Source: Mucilaginibacter sp. SG564 (GTDB lineage: Bacteria; Bacteroidota; Bacteroidia; Sphingobacteriales; Sphingobacteriaceae). Taken from it: DNA of 64,000 nucleotides. Position numbers and translations under genes: made by a program. The stretch lies in contig NZ_JABGNA010000002.1 in NCBI RefSeq assembly GCF_013149275.1, forward strand, positions 310,001 through 374,000, written 5' to 3'. The notes beneath the pieces were generated by a model. It saw only the letters and a list, made by a program, of their open reading frames with translations, ran no database searches and was not told where the DNA came from. Within the stretch, counting starts at the first letter, position 1. Each line of letters begins with the position of its first letter. This document shows, in pieces, positions 1-8,640 of the stretch.

Positions 1-30
1 CTCCGTTCAGCATGACAAATCTATTTTTTA
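1..30. repeat. Edge of a dispersed intergenic repeat (partial)
   Basis: The first bases carry a CTCCGTTCAGCATGACAAAT word. It resembles the right half of the GTCAT...GATCCTTCG-type repeat seen complete at 37327-37407. The left half lies outside the window. The bases from 31 to 153 show no gene, only a pyrimidine-rich then purine-rich stretch with ACCCC/GGGGT complementarity. Confidence 0.35.
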
Positions 31-153
31 CCCCTTTCCGCTATAGGCGAAGAGAGGGCCGTACAGCGAAGCGTAAACGGGGTGAGTCGGCTCTGCGATC
101 TGGCTCCGCAAGCTTTGCTGCCACAAAAGCAAAACTTTTACTATAATTGCTTT

Positions 154-1080
154 ATGCATAAACCAGCCGACGACGCTTCTTCCGGACTCCGCCCACCTTA
201 TTTAAAAAAAGGCGATAAGATAGCGATCACCTGTCCGGCAAAGAAACTGCCCCGGCCCATGAACGATGCCGTGGCCCTGCTACAATCATGGGGACTGGAA
301 GTGGTTTCGGGCGATACAGTAACCGCATCTTACCACCAGTTTGCCGGCGATGATGATCTGCGCGCGCGTGATCTGCAACGCTTTATTGACGACGACAGCA
401 TCAAAGCCATTATAGCGGCCCGTGGGGGCTATGGCACCATCCGGATGATTGATAAGGTTGATTTTAGCCGCTTTGCCAAACACCCAAAATGGCTCATCGG
501 TTTTAGCGATATCACCGTGCTGCATACCCATTTGCTGGCCAACTATGGGGCTCAAACCATACACGGGCAAATGCCGGTTAACATTCCCGATGCGTCCAAA
601 CATTCATTGGATACTTTGCGCCAGGCCTTGTTTGGTGAAGCGTTAAGTTATCAATACCATGCCCACGGCAAAAACCGCAGCGGCAACGGCAGCGGAATAT
701 TGGCAGGCGGCAACTTATCCCTATTGGTAAGCGTAGCCGGTTCGGTATCCGACCTTGACTATGCGGGCAAAATATTATTTATAGAAGATGTTGGCGAATA
801 TCTTTACTCGGTTGACAGGATGCTGCGCAGCCTGAAACGGGCAGGCAAGCTCGCCTGGCTCGCGGGCCTGGTTGTAGGTGGTTTTAGCGATATGAAAGAT
901 AACGACATTCCCTTCGGGCAAACCGTACCTGAGATTGTTATGAATATTGTGCAGGAATATGATTACCCCGTATGCTTTGATTTTCCGGCCGGGCACATCC
1001 CCGATAATTGCAGTTTGATATTTGGCAGGAAGGTTCAGCTATCTGTACAGGGGCAGGACGTAGGTTTGCAGTTTCTTTGA
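154..1080 (+). CDS. LD-carboxypeptidase (peptidase family S66)
   Basis: Probable murein tetrapeptide LD-carboxypeptidase, 308 aa, which in this family removes the terminal D-Ala from cytoplasmic muropeptides during cell-wall recycling. The S66 signature is clear. RGGYG lies near residues 90-94. GFSDIT holds the likely nucleophile Ser118. FIEDVGE near 209-215 supplies the acidic residue, and AGHIPDN near 279-285 supplies the histidine (His281), giving a Ser-Glu-His triad. The start is taken at the ATG at 154. A longer frame opens at GTG 82, but its extra 24 residues are not family-like. There is no signal peptide, fitting a cytoplasmic enzyme. It stands alone, without other recycling genes nearby. 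Microcin-resistance MccF proteins belong to the same family, so the exact substrate is inferred. Confidence 0.88.
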   Translation: MHKPADDASSGLRPPYLKKGDKIAITCPAKKLPRPMNDAVALLQSWGLEVVSGDTVTASYHQFAGDDDLRARDLQRFIDDDSIKAIIAARGGYGTIRMIDKVDFSRFAKHPKWLIGFSDITVLHTHLLANYGAQTIHGQMPVNIPDASKHSLDTLRQALFGEALSYQYHAHGKNRSGNGSGILAGGNLSLLVSVAGSVSDLDYAGKILFIEDVGEYLYSVDRMLRSLKRAGKLAWLAGLVVGGFSDMKDNDIPFGQTVPEIVMNIVQEYDYPVCFDFPAGHIPDNCSLIFGRKVQLSVQGQDVGLQFL

Positions 1081-1422
1081 ACTTAGAATTAACTCCGTTG
1101 AGGGCTTCGCCGTTTCCAGAATTAAGGGGGTTACTGGATCTCCCTCGCCCAAAAGATAAAAACTTCTGCGATTTAGACCAGGTATTTTTCCAGTTCTCTC
1201 CCTACGGGAGAGGTGCGGCTGACATGAGTGTAAAAGCAAAGGGGTATTTATACAAGCAGTATAAACCGGCAATGATACATAAACCCCTTCCTCCCCTTCC
1301 CGAGGGAAGGAATGTCACAGGCCCGGGCTTTTGCTCGGCATGCCCATTTTCTTCCTGAAAGTATTTTTTATATATTAAAACCAAATTTCAACCCTGTTAA
1401 ACAAAACTTACCATTATAATTT
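1081..1422. other. Gene-free spacer with two short hairpins
   Basis: No convincing gene lies between the S66 peptidase and the DoxX gene. Two small perfect hairpins are visible. CTCTCCC/GGGAGAG is at 1196-1212 with a 3-nt loop. CCTTCCC/GGGAAGG is at 1295-1310 with a 2-nt loop. Neither is followed by a T run, so they look like remnants of dispersed GC-rich repeats rather than terminators. The last 70 bases are AT-rich and probably hold the doxX promoter, though I see no clear -7 element. Confidence 0.5.
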
Positions 1423-1830
1423 ATGGCAATACTGAGCAACTTAAGCAATTACAAAAACTTTGGACTGTTGATCATCCGCTTGGGACTGGGTATCACTTTT
1501 ATTTTTTATGGTTACCCTATGCTCATGGGCGGCGTAAGCGGCTGGAAGGAGCTGGGCCACTCTACCAGGCATATCGGCATCCATTTCTGGCCGGTGGTGT
1601 GGGGTTTCCTGGCGACGCTAACAGAAGCATTTGGCGGCGTTTTACTCATTATAGGCTTTGCCTTTCGTCCGGTATGCATACTGATGATATTGACGCTTAT
1701 TGTAGCTGCTGCATCCCATTTTGCCAGAGGTGAAGGGTTTGGCGGCGCTGCCCATGCTCTAGAAGATGCCCTGATATTTGCTGGCCTTTTATTTGTTGGC
1801 CCGGGTAAATACAGCGTGGATAAAAAATAA
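1423..1830 (+). CDS. DoxX family membrane protein
   Basis: This 135-aa protein has four predicted membrane segments, roughly residues 13-30, 50-75, 78-97 and 105-127. The opening segment GLLIIRLGLGITFIFYGYPM is typical of DoxX/DoxD-like proteins. Members sit in the cytoplasmic membrane; some are linked to thiosulfate oxidation or redox stress, but most have no known role. The gene stands alone on the plus strand and converges on the SusD gene. A strong bidirectional terminator at 1854-1891 separates them. The family assignment is good; the function is open. Confidence 0.82.
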   Translation: MAILSNLSNYKNFGLLIIRLGLGITFIFYGYPMLMGGVSGWKELGHSTRHIGIHFWPVVWGFLATLTEAFGGVLLIIGFAFRPVCILMILTLIVAAASHFARGEGFGGAAHALEDALIFAGLLFVGPGKYSVDKK

Positions 1831-1853
1831 ACTGTTTAATTTTGGACTGTAAT

Positions 1854-1891
1854 AAAAAAGGGATTTGCCATGCTGGCAAATCCCTTTTTTA
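1854..1891. terminator. Bidirectional rho-independent terminator
   Basis: Perfect 11-bp stem GGGATTTGCCA/TGGCAAATCCC (1860-1870 with 1874-1884) with a 3-nt loop. It is flanked by A6 on the left and T6 on the right, so it can end both the doxX transcript (+) and the first SusCD transcript (-). Confidence 0.9.
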
Positions 1892-1912
1892 TTATTTAAA
1901 CGTTATAGCTAA

Positions 1913-3352
1913 CTATTTAGGCATAACATTTTTATCAAAAAACAGCCTGGTTGTTACCACATCGCCGCCAATGGCTGCAGATGCTGCTTTATAATTAGCT
2001 GGGTTTACATTTGCCTCATCAACCGGGTATTTGAAACGAACCGGAAAATCACTAAACGCGCCGGTTGCTGGTTTATAAAGCACAGGAAAGTCAAGTCTCC
2101 TGGTCTCGATCCATGCATCCCACCCCCTGTTAAAGTTAGCAACCCATTTTTGAGTAGCCAGGTTATTAGCTGTATAAGGGTTAGCAGCAATAAAGGCTGT
2201 CGCGCTTCCCGCTTTCCAATAATCAAACGAGGCCTGAACACCTTTTTCATAATAAGAGGCGGCGGCATCTCCGTTAGTTATCAAGTTTTTTGCTTTTGCT
2301 TCTGCTAAATAAAATGAAACCTCTGCGTAATCAAGCAATAAACCAGGGGCAGTAGCTGCAGTTACAACAGCTCCTACATGCGAAAAACTTTCATAGTTTG
2401 CTTTTACACCAGGATCGGCACCTAAATATATACCTGGATCATTAGCTGTTGCCTTATAAAGGGTGAAATATTTTGATGCGCGGGGGTCAAGTATCCCGTT
2501 ACTGTTATTGAGTTGCTTAACTAATGTAGCACAAGCTACAAAGTCATTTCTGCCGCTTTGAACAAGGTCAACCCATATTGGGTTGGTATTCGGTGTTGCA
2601 GCCAGGTATACCAATGTAGCATTATCTGCATTATCGGTAAAAACACCTGCATCCAATGCCGCCTGAACAGTTGTTTTAGCTAAAGCCGCATCATAATCGG
2701 CAATGGTCATACCCATTTTCAATTTAAATGAGTTGGCAAATTTTTTCCATTTGGCAACGTCTCCGCCATAAATAATATCGGCAGAACCCAAACTTGCCGT
2801 ACCGCTTAATGCAGCCACATCGGCATCAAGGCGTTTTAACAGATCTTTATAAATGGTTGCCGCATCATCATATTTTGGAAAATTGTTTTTAGCATCAAGC
2901 GCCTGCGAATAAGGCACATCGCCAAAAGTAGTAACCAGGTAATAAAAAGAGTAAACCTGTAATATATCGGCAATCGCGATATCATTCTTTTTTACAGCAT
3001 CGCCAACTACGGTAGGGTCGCCGGGAATGATGTCTTTAGCTAACTTTAAATTGTTTAGCACATCACGAAACAGGCTACCCCACATCTGCCGGTTGATGTT
3101 ACGGGTATCAAAATTGTACAAGCTTTCGTCGTTATAAGTAGTTTCCTGCCATTGTTGTTCAACCAGCCTGAAAACATTATTATTTACGCTTGCTGATGTA
3201 AGGGCATTTGAAAGTTGCCGCTCGGCCTGTGTAATTAACGTTGGAGCAGGTACCGTAGGGAAAAGCTTAGGATTGGTATTCAGGTTTTCAAAATCCTTTT
3301 TGCACGCCCCCAGCATAACCAGCGGAAGCAGTGCCCATATATATTTTTTCAT
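1913..3352 (-). CDS. SusD/RagB-family outer-membrane lipoprotein (pair A)
   Basis: This 479-aa surface lipoprotein captures substrate and acts as the lid of the adjacent SusC transporter. The N-terminus is a lipoprotein signal ending in LGAC, with Cys17 as the lipidated residue, followed by KKDFENLNTNP, a typical start of the SusD-like_2 subgroup. Tetratricopeptide-like helical sequence follows, with the family words YSFYYLVTTFGDVPYSQAL near residues 135-155 and NRGWDAWIETRRLDFPVL near the C-terminus. It lies 5 bp after the SusC gene in the same transcript. No glycoside hydrolase, peptidase or sulfatase is in the operon, so the substrate cannot be read from context. SusD-like_2 members are often paired with non-starch, sometimes peptide-type, systems; that is only suggestive. 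Confidence 0.92.
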   Translation of the reverse strand: MKKYIWALLPLVMLGACKKDFENLNTNPKLFPTVPAPTLITQAERQLSNALTSASVNNNVFRLVEQQWQETTYNDESLYNFDTRNINRQMWGSLFRDVLNNLKLAKDIIPGDPTVVGDAVKKNDIAIADILQVYSFYYLVTTFGDVPYSQALDAKNNFPKYDDAATIYKDLLKRLDADVAALSGTASLGSADIIYGGDVAKWKKFANSFKLKMGMTIADYDAALAKTTVQAALDAGVFTDNADNATLVYLAATPNTNPIWVDLVQSGRNDFVACATLVKQLNNSNGILDPRASKYFTLYKATANDPGIYLGADPGVKANYESFSHVGAVVTAATAPGLLLDYAEVSFYLAEAKAKNLITNGDAAASYYEKGVQASFDYWKAGSATAFIAANPYTANNLATQKWVANFNRGWDAWIETRRLDFPVLYKPATGAFSDFPVRFKYPVDEANVNPANYKAASAAIGGDVVTTRLFFDKNVMPK

Positions 3353-3357
3353 ATTGG

Positions 3358-6300
3358 TTAAAATCTTACTTTTAAGTTTAGGGTAAACATTCTGGCCGTT
3401 GGGAAAGCACCGCTTTGATAACCTTGAAGGTTACCTGCACTCAGGGCTTCTTCAGGATCTGAGTAGGGTAGATTTTTGTGGATGATCCATAAATTTCTGC
3501 CGCTTACTGCAAGCTCAACTCCTTTAATTGGCCCCCATTTAGAGGTGAGGCTTTGCGGAAACGAATAGTTCAATGACGCTTCGCGCAATTTCACATAACT
3601 TGCATCGTAAACATAAGCAGCTGCCGGGTTGTGCTCATAACCATATAAACCGGTAGCATCATTGCGTACCCTGATATTATTTTTGTTGCCATTAGCCGCA
3701 ATACCTTGAATGATTACCCCTCCGCCGTTAGCAAGCGAGTTTCTTGACGGATTACCCAGGTCATTATTGCCAACGGTTTCTGGATATAAACCCGTATCCA
3801 TACCATAGTAAGTATCCAGGGAGAATACGTCACCGCCTTTACGAATATCGATCAGGAAGCTCAAAGTAAAGTTTTGAACGCGTACAGAGTTGGTAATACC
3901 CCCTATCCAATCCGGGTTAATATTACCTATGGTACTGGTGCTCGGCGATTGTTTATAATAACCCGCGTTATCGCCGGTTTGATCAACAACACGGCCACCG
4001 TCTTTGTTCAGGTATGGTTTTCCGTTGATATCGGTAAAAGCAGTACCGCGGATATCGCCATACGGACGGCCCAATGTAGCATTCAATGATACACCGCCCT
4101 GGAATGATGATAACAACAGGTTTGTTGCAGGCTGGCCGGTTGGGTCTACATAAAGCGATAAAACCTTATTCTTGTTTTTAGTGAAGTTAACGCCAACTTT
4201 CCAGGTTACCAGCTTACTGTTTACAGGGGTACCGTTCAATGAAACCTCGATACCCTTGTTTTGTATAGTACCGGAGTTAATATAGGTAGCATCGTAACCG
4301 GTAGCTCTTGACAGGGCAACAGGCAAAAGCTGATCGCTGGTTTTAGATTCATAATAAGTGAAATCAAAACCTAAACGGCTGTTAAAAAACTGCATCTCTA
4401 AACCCGCTTCTTTCGATTTTGAACGTTCGGGTTTTAAAGTGGCATTGTTTTGAACAACGCCTATGAAAGATTGCGGGTTTGAGCCAAACGGTGTACCAAA
4501 AGAATAAAAGTTTTTGGTAAGGAAAGGCTGACCGCCATTACCCACTTCGGCATAGTTAACTCTTACTTTACCGTATGACAACCACTCATATTGTTTAAGC
4601 AGTTCGGAAAAAGTAAAACCTAAATTAACAGATGGATAATAAAACTTATTGCTGTAAGATGGTAAAGACGATGAGGCATCACGGCGTAATGTTCCGTCTA
4701 AAACTACCATTTTTCTCCAGGTAAAGGTGGCTCCTGCAAATAAGCCATCAACTTCTTGTCTGATATCGTTTTCGGTAGGAGCAGCCGGCGCATTTTTAGA
4801 GTTTGCCAAAGCATAAACATTCGGGATAATTAAACCGCCGTTTGTTGCTGCCGAAATTAACTCATATCGGTTTTTCCTGATGTTAACACCTAACAATCCT
4901 TTAAAATTAAGGTCGGAGCTAATGTTTTTGTCAACCGTAGCCAGGAAGTCTAAATTGGTTTCGTTAAAATTGATATTTCTCCTGGTATAAGCAGATACGC
5001 CTTGTGAGCCAAAAGCACGTCTTTCTTCCTGTATCATGCTTGAATTATCAACGGTTACACGACCCATTAAATTTATCCAGTCGTTAACCTTATAATTCAG
5101 GTTCACATTGCCAAAGTAATGGTGACGCCTGTCTGTTTCATAATTTTGATAGCGGGTGAAGTATGGATTATCCTGGAAATTAGGAACAAGGTTGGTTGGG
5201 CTTTTCCAGTTCCAGGTGATATCTTTTCCTCCCGATGCAAAATAGGCGTCTTTTTGTGCCTTAATATCGGTATTCATCTGCCACCATTGCCTAAAGTTGC
5301 GTATAACGTTTTCGGTTTGATAACCACTGCCATAGCGGCCCTTACCATCTGTACGGGTGTAATTAATACTTGCGCCCGCGGTTAATTTGTTGGTAATTTT
5401 ATAGGTGCTTGCAAAATCAACACTGTTTTTTAATTCATTACTGTTAGGTAAAAAACCGGTTTGATTATTACGGGTATAACCTAATTTAAAGCTGCCGTTA
5501 TCGCCGCCATTGGTAACAAACAAACTTTGGTTATTAGTTACCGGGTGAACAAAAAAGGTAAGCGGATCATTGGCCGCGGCAACCCATGGCGTTGCTTTTC
5601 CAAAATTTGGAGATGTGGCCACAAATGAATCCCATTGATAAACCTTTAAATTAGGATCAAACCGATGGCCATAAGAAGCATCTTCATGCATAGGGGCTAC
5701 CAGGTCGGTAACACCATCGCCATTAACATCCTGCGTCAGGAAATAGCCGGTTGGGTCTATCCCATCCTTTTTATTATAAATAGGACCATAACCAGCGCCG
5801 TACTCATGCTGATAAGTAGGCAATGTTGATTTATCAACGGCGCCAAAACCAACGCTACTGTTAAAAGTAACACCTAAGCCTCTGCCTGGCTTTTTAGTGG
5901 TAATTACAATAACACCATTGGCACCTATAGAACCGTACAGGGCGCTACCTGCCGCTCCTTTAAGTATGGTAACCGATTCTATATCATCAGGGTTAATATC
6001 CGAAATAGGTGATCCGTAATCATACCCCCCCCTGCCTGTTTCAACAGTACCAAGGTTACCCGATGCATTAGCACCTGTACCGCCGGCACCGGCATTATTA
6101 CTTCCGCCGTTTCCTGAGCCCGGGCCACCATTGTTCATGGGCACACCATCAACTACAAATAATGCCTGGTTGTTTCCTAACAATGACTTTGTACCCCTTA
6201 AAACCACGTTGGTTGAACCACCTAACGCGTTGTTTTGCCTGATCTCTAAACCGGCAACTTTACCTGAAAGGCCGCTTACAAAGTTTGAACCACGCTGTTT

Positions 6301-6693
6301 GCTCACCTCATCACCGGCAACCTGCTGGGCGGCATAAGCCTGCTGGTTACGGGTTCGGCTTAAGCCTAAAGCGCCAGTTACCACAACTTCGCCAAGCTGC
6401 TTGCTCGACATGGCAAGCCTTACGTTTACTACAGAACCCTTTACCTGTACCTCTTGCGTTGCATAGCCAATAAAGCTGATGATCAGTGTAGAACCATCCG
6501 GAACACTTAACGTGTATTTTCCGTTGCTGCTGGTTTGGGTACCAGTTGTAGTTCCTTTTACCTTGACGGTTACTCCCGGGATTGGCAGGCCGTCTTCCAG
6601 GCCTGTAACCGTACCGGTAACTGCACGGTTTTGTGCAAATGTTTGTGTTATTGACAACAGGAAACACAAACTTACTAGTAGAAGTTTTTTCAT
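3358..6693 (-). CDS. SusC/RagA-family TonB-linked outer-membrane transporter (pair A)
   Basis: TonB-dependent barrel that imports oligomers across the outer membrane, 1111 aa. In order: a signal peptide (about 1-20, ending TFAQ), a carboxypeptidase-regulatory-like beta-sandwich (about 24-97), the plug domain with the SusC signature LFVVDGVPMNNGG near residues 178-190, and the beta-barrel ending in a terminal Phe (LNLKVRF) as needed for BAM assembly. There is no STN domain, so it is not of the type that signals to an anti-sigma factor. A Gly/Asn-rich insert of about 35 residues follows DGVP. It is transcribed first, with SusD 5 bp downstream. Confidence 0.95.
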   Translation of the reverse strand: MKKLLLVSLCFLLSITQTFAQNRAVTGTVTGLEDGLPIPGVTVKVKGTTTGTQTSSNGKYTLSVPDGSTLIISFIGYATQEVQVKGSVVNVRLAMSSKQLGEVVVTGALGLSRTRNQQAYAAQQVAGDEVSKQRGSNFVSGLSGKVAGLEIRQNNALGGSTNVVLRGTKSLLGNNQALFVVDGVPMNNGGPGSGNGGSNNAGAGGTGANASGNLGTVETGRGGYDYGSPISDINPDDIESVTILKGAAGSALYGSIGANGVIVITTKKPGRGLGVTFNSSVGFGAVDKSTLPTYQHEYGAGYGPIYNKKDGIDPTGYFLTQDVNGDGVTDLVAPMHEDASYGHRFDPNLKVYQWDSFVATSPNFGKATPWVAAANDPLTFFVHPVTNNQSLFVTNGGDNGSFKLGYTRNNQTGFLPNSNELKNSVDFASTYKITNKLTAGASINYTRTDGKGRYGSGYQTENVIRNFRQWWQMNTDIKAQKDAYFASGGKDITWNWKSPTNLVPNFQDNPYFTRYQNYETDRRHHYFGNVNLNYKVNDWINLMGRVTVDNSSMIQEERRAFGSQGVSAYTRRNINFNETNLDFLATVDKNISSDLNFKGLLGVNIRKNRYELISAATNGGLIIPNVYALANSKNAPAAPTENDIRQEVDGLFAGATFTWRKMVVLDGTLRRDASSSLPSYSNKFYYPSVNLGFTFSELLKQYEWLSYGKVRVNYAEVGNGGQPFLTKNFYSFGTPFGSNPQSFIGVVQNNATLKPERSKSKEAGLEMQFFNSRLGFDFTYYESKTSDQLLPVALSRATGYDATYINSGTIQNKGIEVSLNGTPVNSKLVTWKVGVNFTKNKNKVLSLYVDPTGQPATNLLLSSFQGGVSLNATLGRPYGDIRGTAFTDINGKPYLNKDGGRVVDQTGDNAGYYKQSPSTSTIGNINPDWIGGITNSVRVQNFTLSFLIDIRKGGDVFSLDTYYGMDTGLYPETVGNNDLGNPSRNSLANGGGVIIQGIAANGNKNNIRVRNDATGLYGYEHNPAAAYVYDASYVKLREASLNYSFPQSLTSKWGPIKGVELAVSGRNLWIIHKNLPYSDPEEALSAGNLQGYQSGAFPTARMFTLNLKVRF

Positions 6694-6701
6694 TTTTTGT
6701 G

Positions 6702-6724
6702 AATAAGATCAATTAATAGTTAAT
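6702..6724 (-). promoter_or_regulatory. Conserved leader block upstream of SusC A
   Basis: A 23-nt block beginning 8 nt upstream of the susC A start codon matches the block at 11791-11813 in front of susC B at 22 of 23 positions. The plus-strand words are AATAAGATCA followed by ATTAATAGTTAAT. Its position in the untranslated leader of both genes suggests a shared translational or transcriptional signal; recent duplication is the alternative. Confidence 0.5.
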
Positions 6725-7026
6725 ACTATGTGAATTGTGGCGTTATCGTATAATATATTTTGCAGAACTATAAAATAACGCAGGGGCTATATTACATAAA
6801 ATATTGTAAGAAATTAACTCTTTTTTAAATTATTGTAACATATTTATTACATATTTTACCTATAATGCCTACCTGATATATATATTATTTTATTGCCTTA
6901 AAGGATGCTTTTTTGCGTAAAATAAAATTTATTGACAGATTGTTAAGAGTGCTTTGCTGAAAGGTTTTCAAGCCGTTGGGCGCGGAAAAATGTAACGCGG
7001 ATGAGCAGTGGTTTACTGCTCGTTTC

Positions 7027-7066
7027 AAAAAAAAAATGACGGTTTCTGTAATGAAAACCGCCATTC
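7027..7066 (-). terminator. Terminator of SusCD pair B
   Basis: Read on the minus strand, AATGGCGGTTT pairs with AAACCGTCATT around an 8-nt loop and is followed by a run of nine or more T. It sits just after the stop codon of the SusD B gene. Confidence 0.8.
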
Positions 7067-7088
7067 CTATGGTTTTTATAACTTTCAA

Positions 7089-8618
7089 TTAGTCAACATC
7101 CCAAAAAATTCTGTTATTAAAAATATCAATTTTAGGAACATTGGCACCGTTTCCATTCACTTCATTTTGTGGATAAGGTAATCGTACCGGGAATTTGCCA
7201 CCGCTTTGTTGATTTTGCGTAAGTGGGTTTCCTGTAGGATAACCTGTTCTTCTAAATTCGCACCAAGCTTCAAAACCATTGATCCCGTTTAATGCAATCC
7301 ATTTTTGAGTTATAATGGCCTCGATTTGCTGATTTAAACCTACCGCTAAATTAAAGTTAATTAACCGATTAGCTGCGCCTGCGGTAATATAAGCATCCGC
7401 TGCATTTGCTGTTGAGCCCAATACTTTAAATGACTCTTCAACACCTTTTTGATAATTGATTGCTGCACCTGCTACCCCACCTGTTAAATAGCCTCTAACT
7501 TGGGCTTCTGCTTGTAAAAAGTAACTTTCCGAAGCGGAAATTAAATAGGCCGGCGTAGCGTATCCGCCATCCGCTGAAGCTTTAACAATACTTGCTCCAA
7601 CAGGGGATAAATCGGCCGATCTATTACCTGAAGCAGCTGTACTTCCAGCTATAACACCTTTATAAACATTCGATGTGGTAATATTTGGAACAGGGCGATA
7701 AAGTAAAGTCAAGCGAGGGTCACTACTATTAGCTAAAAAGTCAACAGCAAATTTATTACCTCTGGTGGCCTGATAATTACTGGTTTGCGCTCCTGTTAAA
7801 GTAAAACCAATAGAAGTATAAATTGGACTGAATTGACCAGATTGATTTGCATAACCTGGATTACTTGCAGCATTAGTCTCTAAAAATGAGGCGCCAGATA
7901 AAGATGCAAAGCCTGCTGTTACTTGTGATGTCCTGCTTGTAGCACGACTTTGACGTATCAAAACCCTTAACTTCAATGTATTTGCAAAACGTTTCCAAAA
8001 ATCCATTTCAGCAATAAGAGCAGAGCTACCGAATACGATATCGGCAGCAGCTGGTCTAATTGCGGTTGCTGAAACATCAATACTAGCCACGCCATCGTCA
8101 ATTAGTTTAATAATACCATCGTAAACACTGGTTGCAGCATCATATTTAGGGGCAATAACTTTTGTATTCTTTAGCGCATCGTTAAATGGAATATCTCCCC
8201 ATGCATCAGCCAACACCTGAAAATCATAAGCCTGCATGATCTTTGCAATTGCCACCAGGTTCTTTTTACCGTTAGCATTATCAATCACATACTGCAGGTT
8301 TTTTAATGAGTTGGCGTAAAAGTTAGTCCACTGGGTATCATAAGTACCAGGCGTAAGGTTGTAAGTTTCCTGTGGAAGATAAAACAGAAAATCTGGCGCC
8401 TGTCCCCAGTTGCCGGTAAGCAAGTTACCTAGCACGTTAAAACTACCATTTACCTGGCTGCCTGCAAAGTTCACTGCACTAGGTAAAACCAACTCAGGTG
8501 TTGAAGTTGATGGATTGTTTGGACTCGTATTCACATCCAAAAAATTCTTTTCACAGCTCGAGGTTGTTATTGCCAGGGCGGCCGCCACAAATCCTCTTAA
8601 AATATATTTAGTTTTCAT
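7089..8618 (-). CDS. SusD/RagB-family outer-membrane lipoprotein (pair B)
   Basis: This 509-aa substrate-binding lipoprotein belongs to the second SusCD pair. The signal sequence ends in TSSC, with Cys22 lipidated, followed by EKNFLDVNTSPNNPST, the typical SusD-like_2 N-terminus. Family words include ADAWGDIPFNDALK near residues 138-151 and a C-terminal GFEAWCEFRRTGYP. It shares architecture with the SusD of pair A but is clearly divergent, so the two pairs probably bind different ligands. It lies 22 bp downstream of its SusC and is followed by a strong terminator. No enzyme gene is included, so the substrate is unknown. Confidence 0.92.
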   Translation of the reverse strand: MKTKYILRGFVAAALAITTSSCEKNFLDVNTSPNNPSTSTPELVLPSAVNFAGSQVNGSFNVLGNLLTGNWGQAPDFLFYLPQETYNLTPGTYDTQWTNFYANSLKNLQYVIDNANGKKNLVAIAKIMQAYDFQVLADAWGDIPFNDALKNTKVIAPKYDAATSVYDGIIKLIDDGVASIDVSATAIRPAAADIVFGSSALIAEMDFWKRFANTLKLRVLIRQSRATSRTSQVTAGFASLSGASFLETNAASNPGYANQSGQFSPIYTSIGFTLTGAQTSNYQATRGNKFAVDFLANSSDPRLTLLYRPVPNITTSNVYKGVIAGSTAASGNRSADLSPVGASIVKASADGGYATPAYLISASESYFLQAEAQVRGYLTGGVAGAAINYQKGVEESFKVLGSTANAADAYITAGAANRLINFNLAVGLNQQIEAIITQKWIALNGINGFEAWCEFRRTGYPTGNPLTQNQQSGGKFPVRLPYPQNEVNGNGANVPKIDIFNNRIFWDVD

Positions 8619-8640
8619 TATCTTTTTAAATTAAACATTA

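Larger units (their letters stand above)
6694..7088. other. Spacer between SusCD pairs
   Basis: This 395-bp gap holds the conserved leader of SusC A (6702-6724), an AT-rich stretch likely to contain its promoter (about 6725-6880), and the terminator of SusCD pair B (7027-7066). I see no exact TAnnTTTG element on the minus strand. A 67-codon minus-strand frame here runs through the terminator and is not considered a gene. Confidence 0.55.

Noticed and set aside
1081-1422. Frames of 60-116 codons in both directions in this spacer
   Set aside because: They overlap the S66 gene's end and GC-rich hairpin remnants and have no coding character.
6885-7088. 67-codon minus-strand frame after SusD B
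   Set aside because: It runs through the terminator hairpin of the SusCD pair and through AT-rich spacer, with no family-like sequence.
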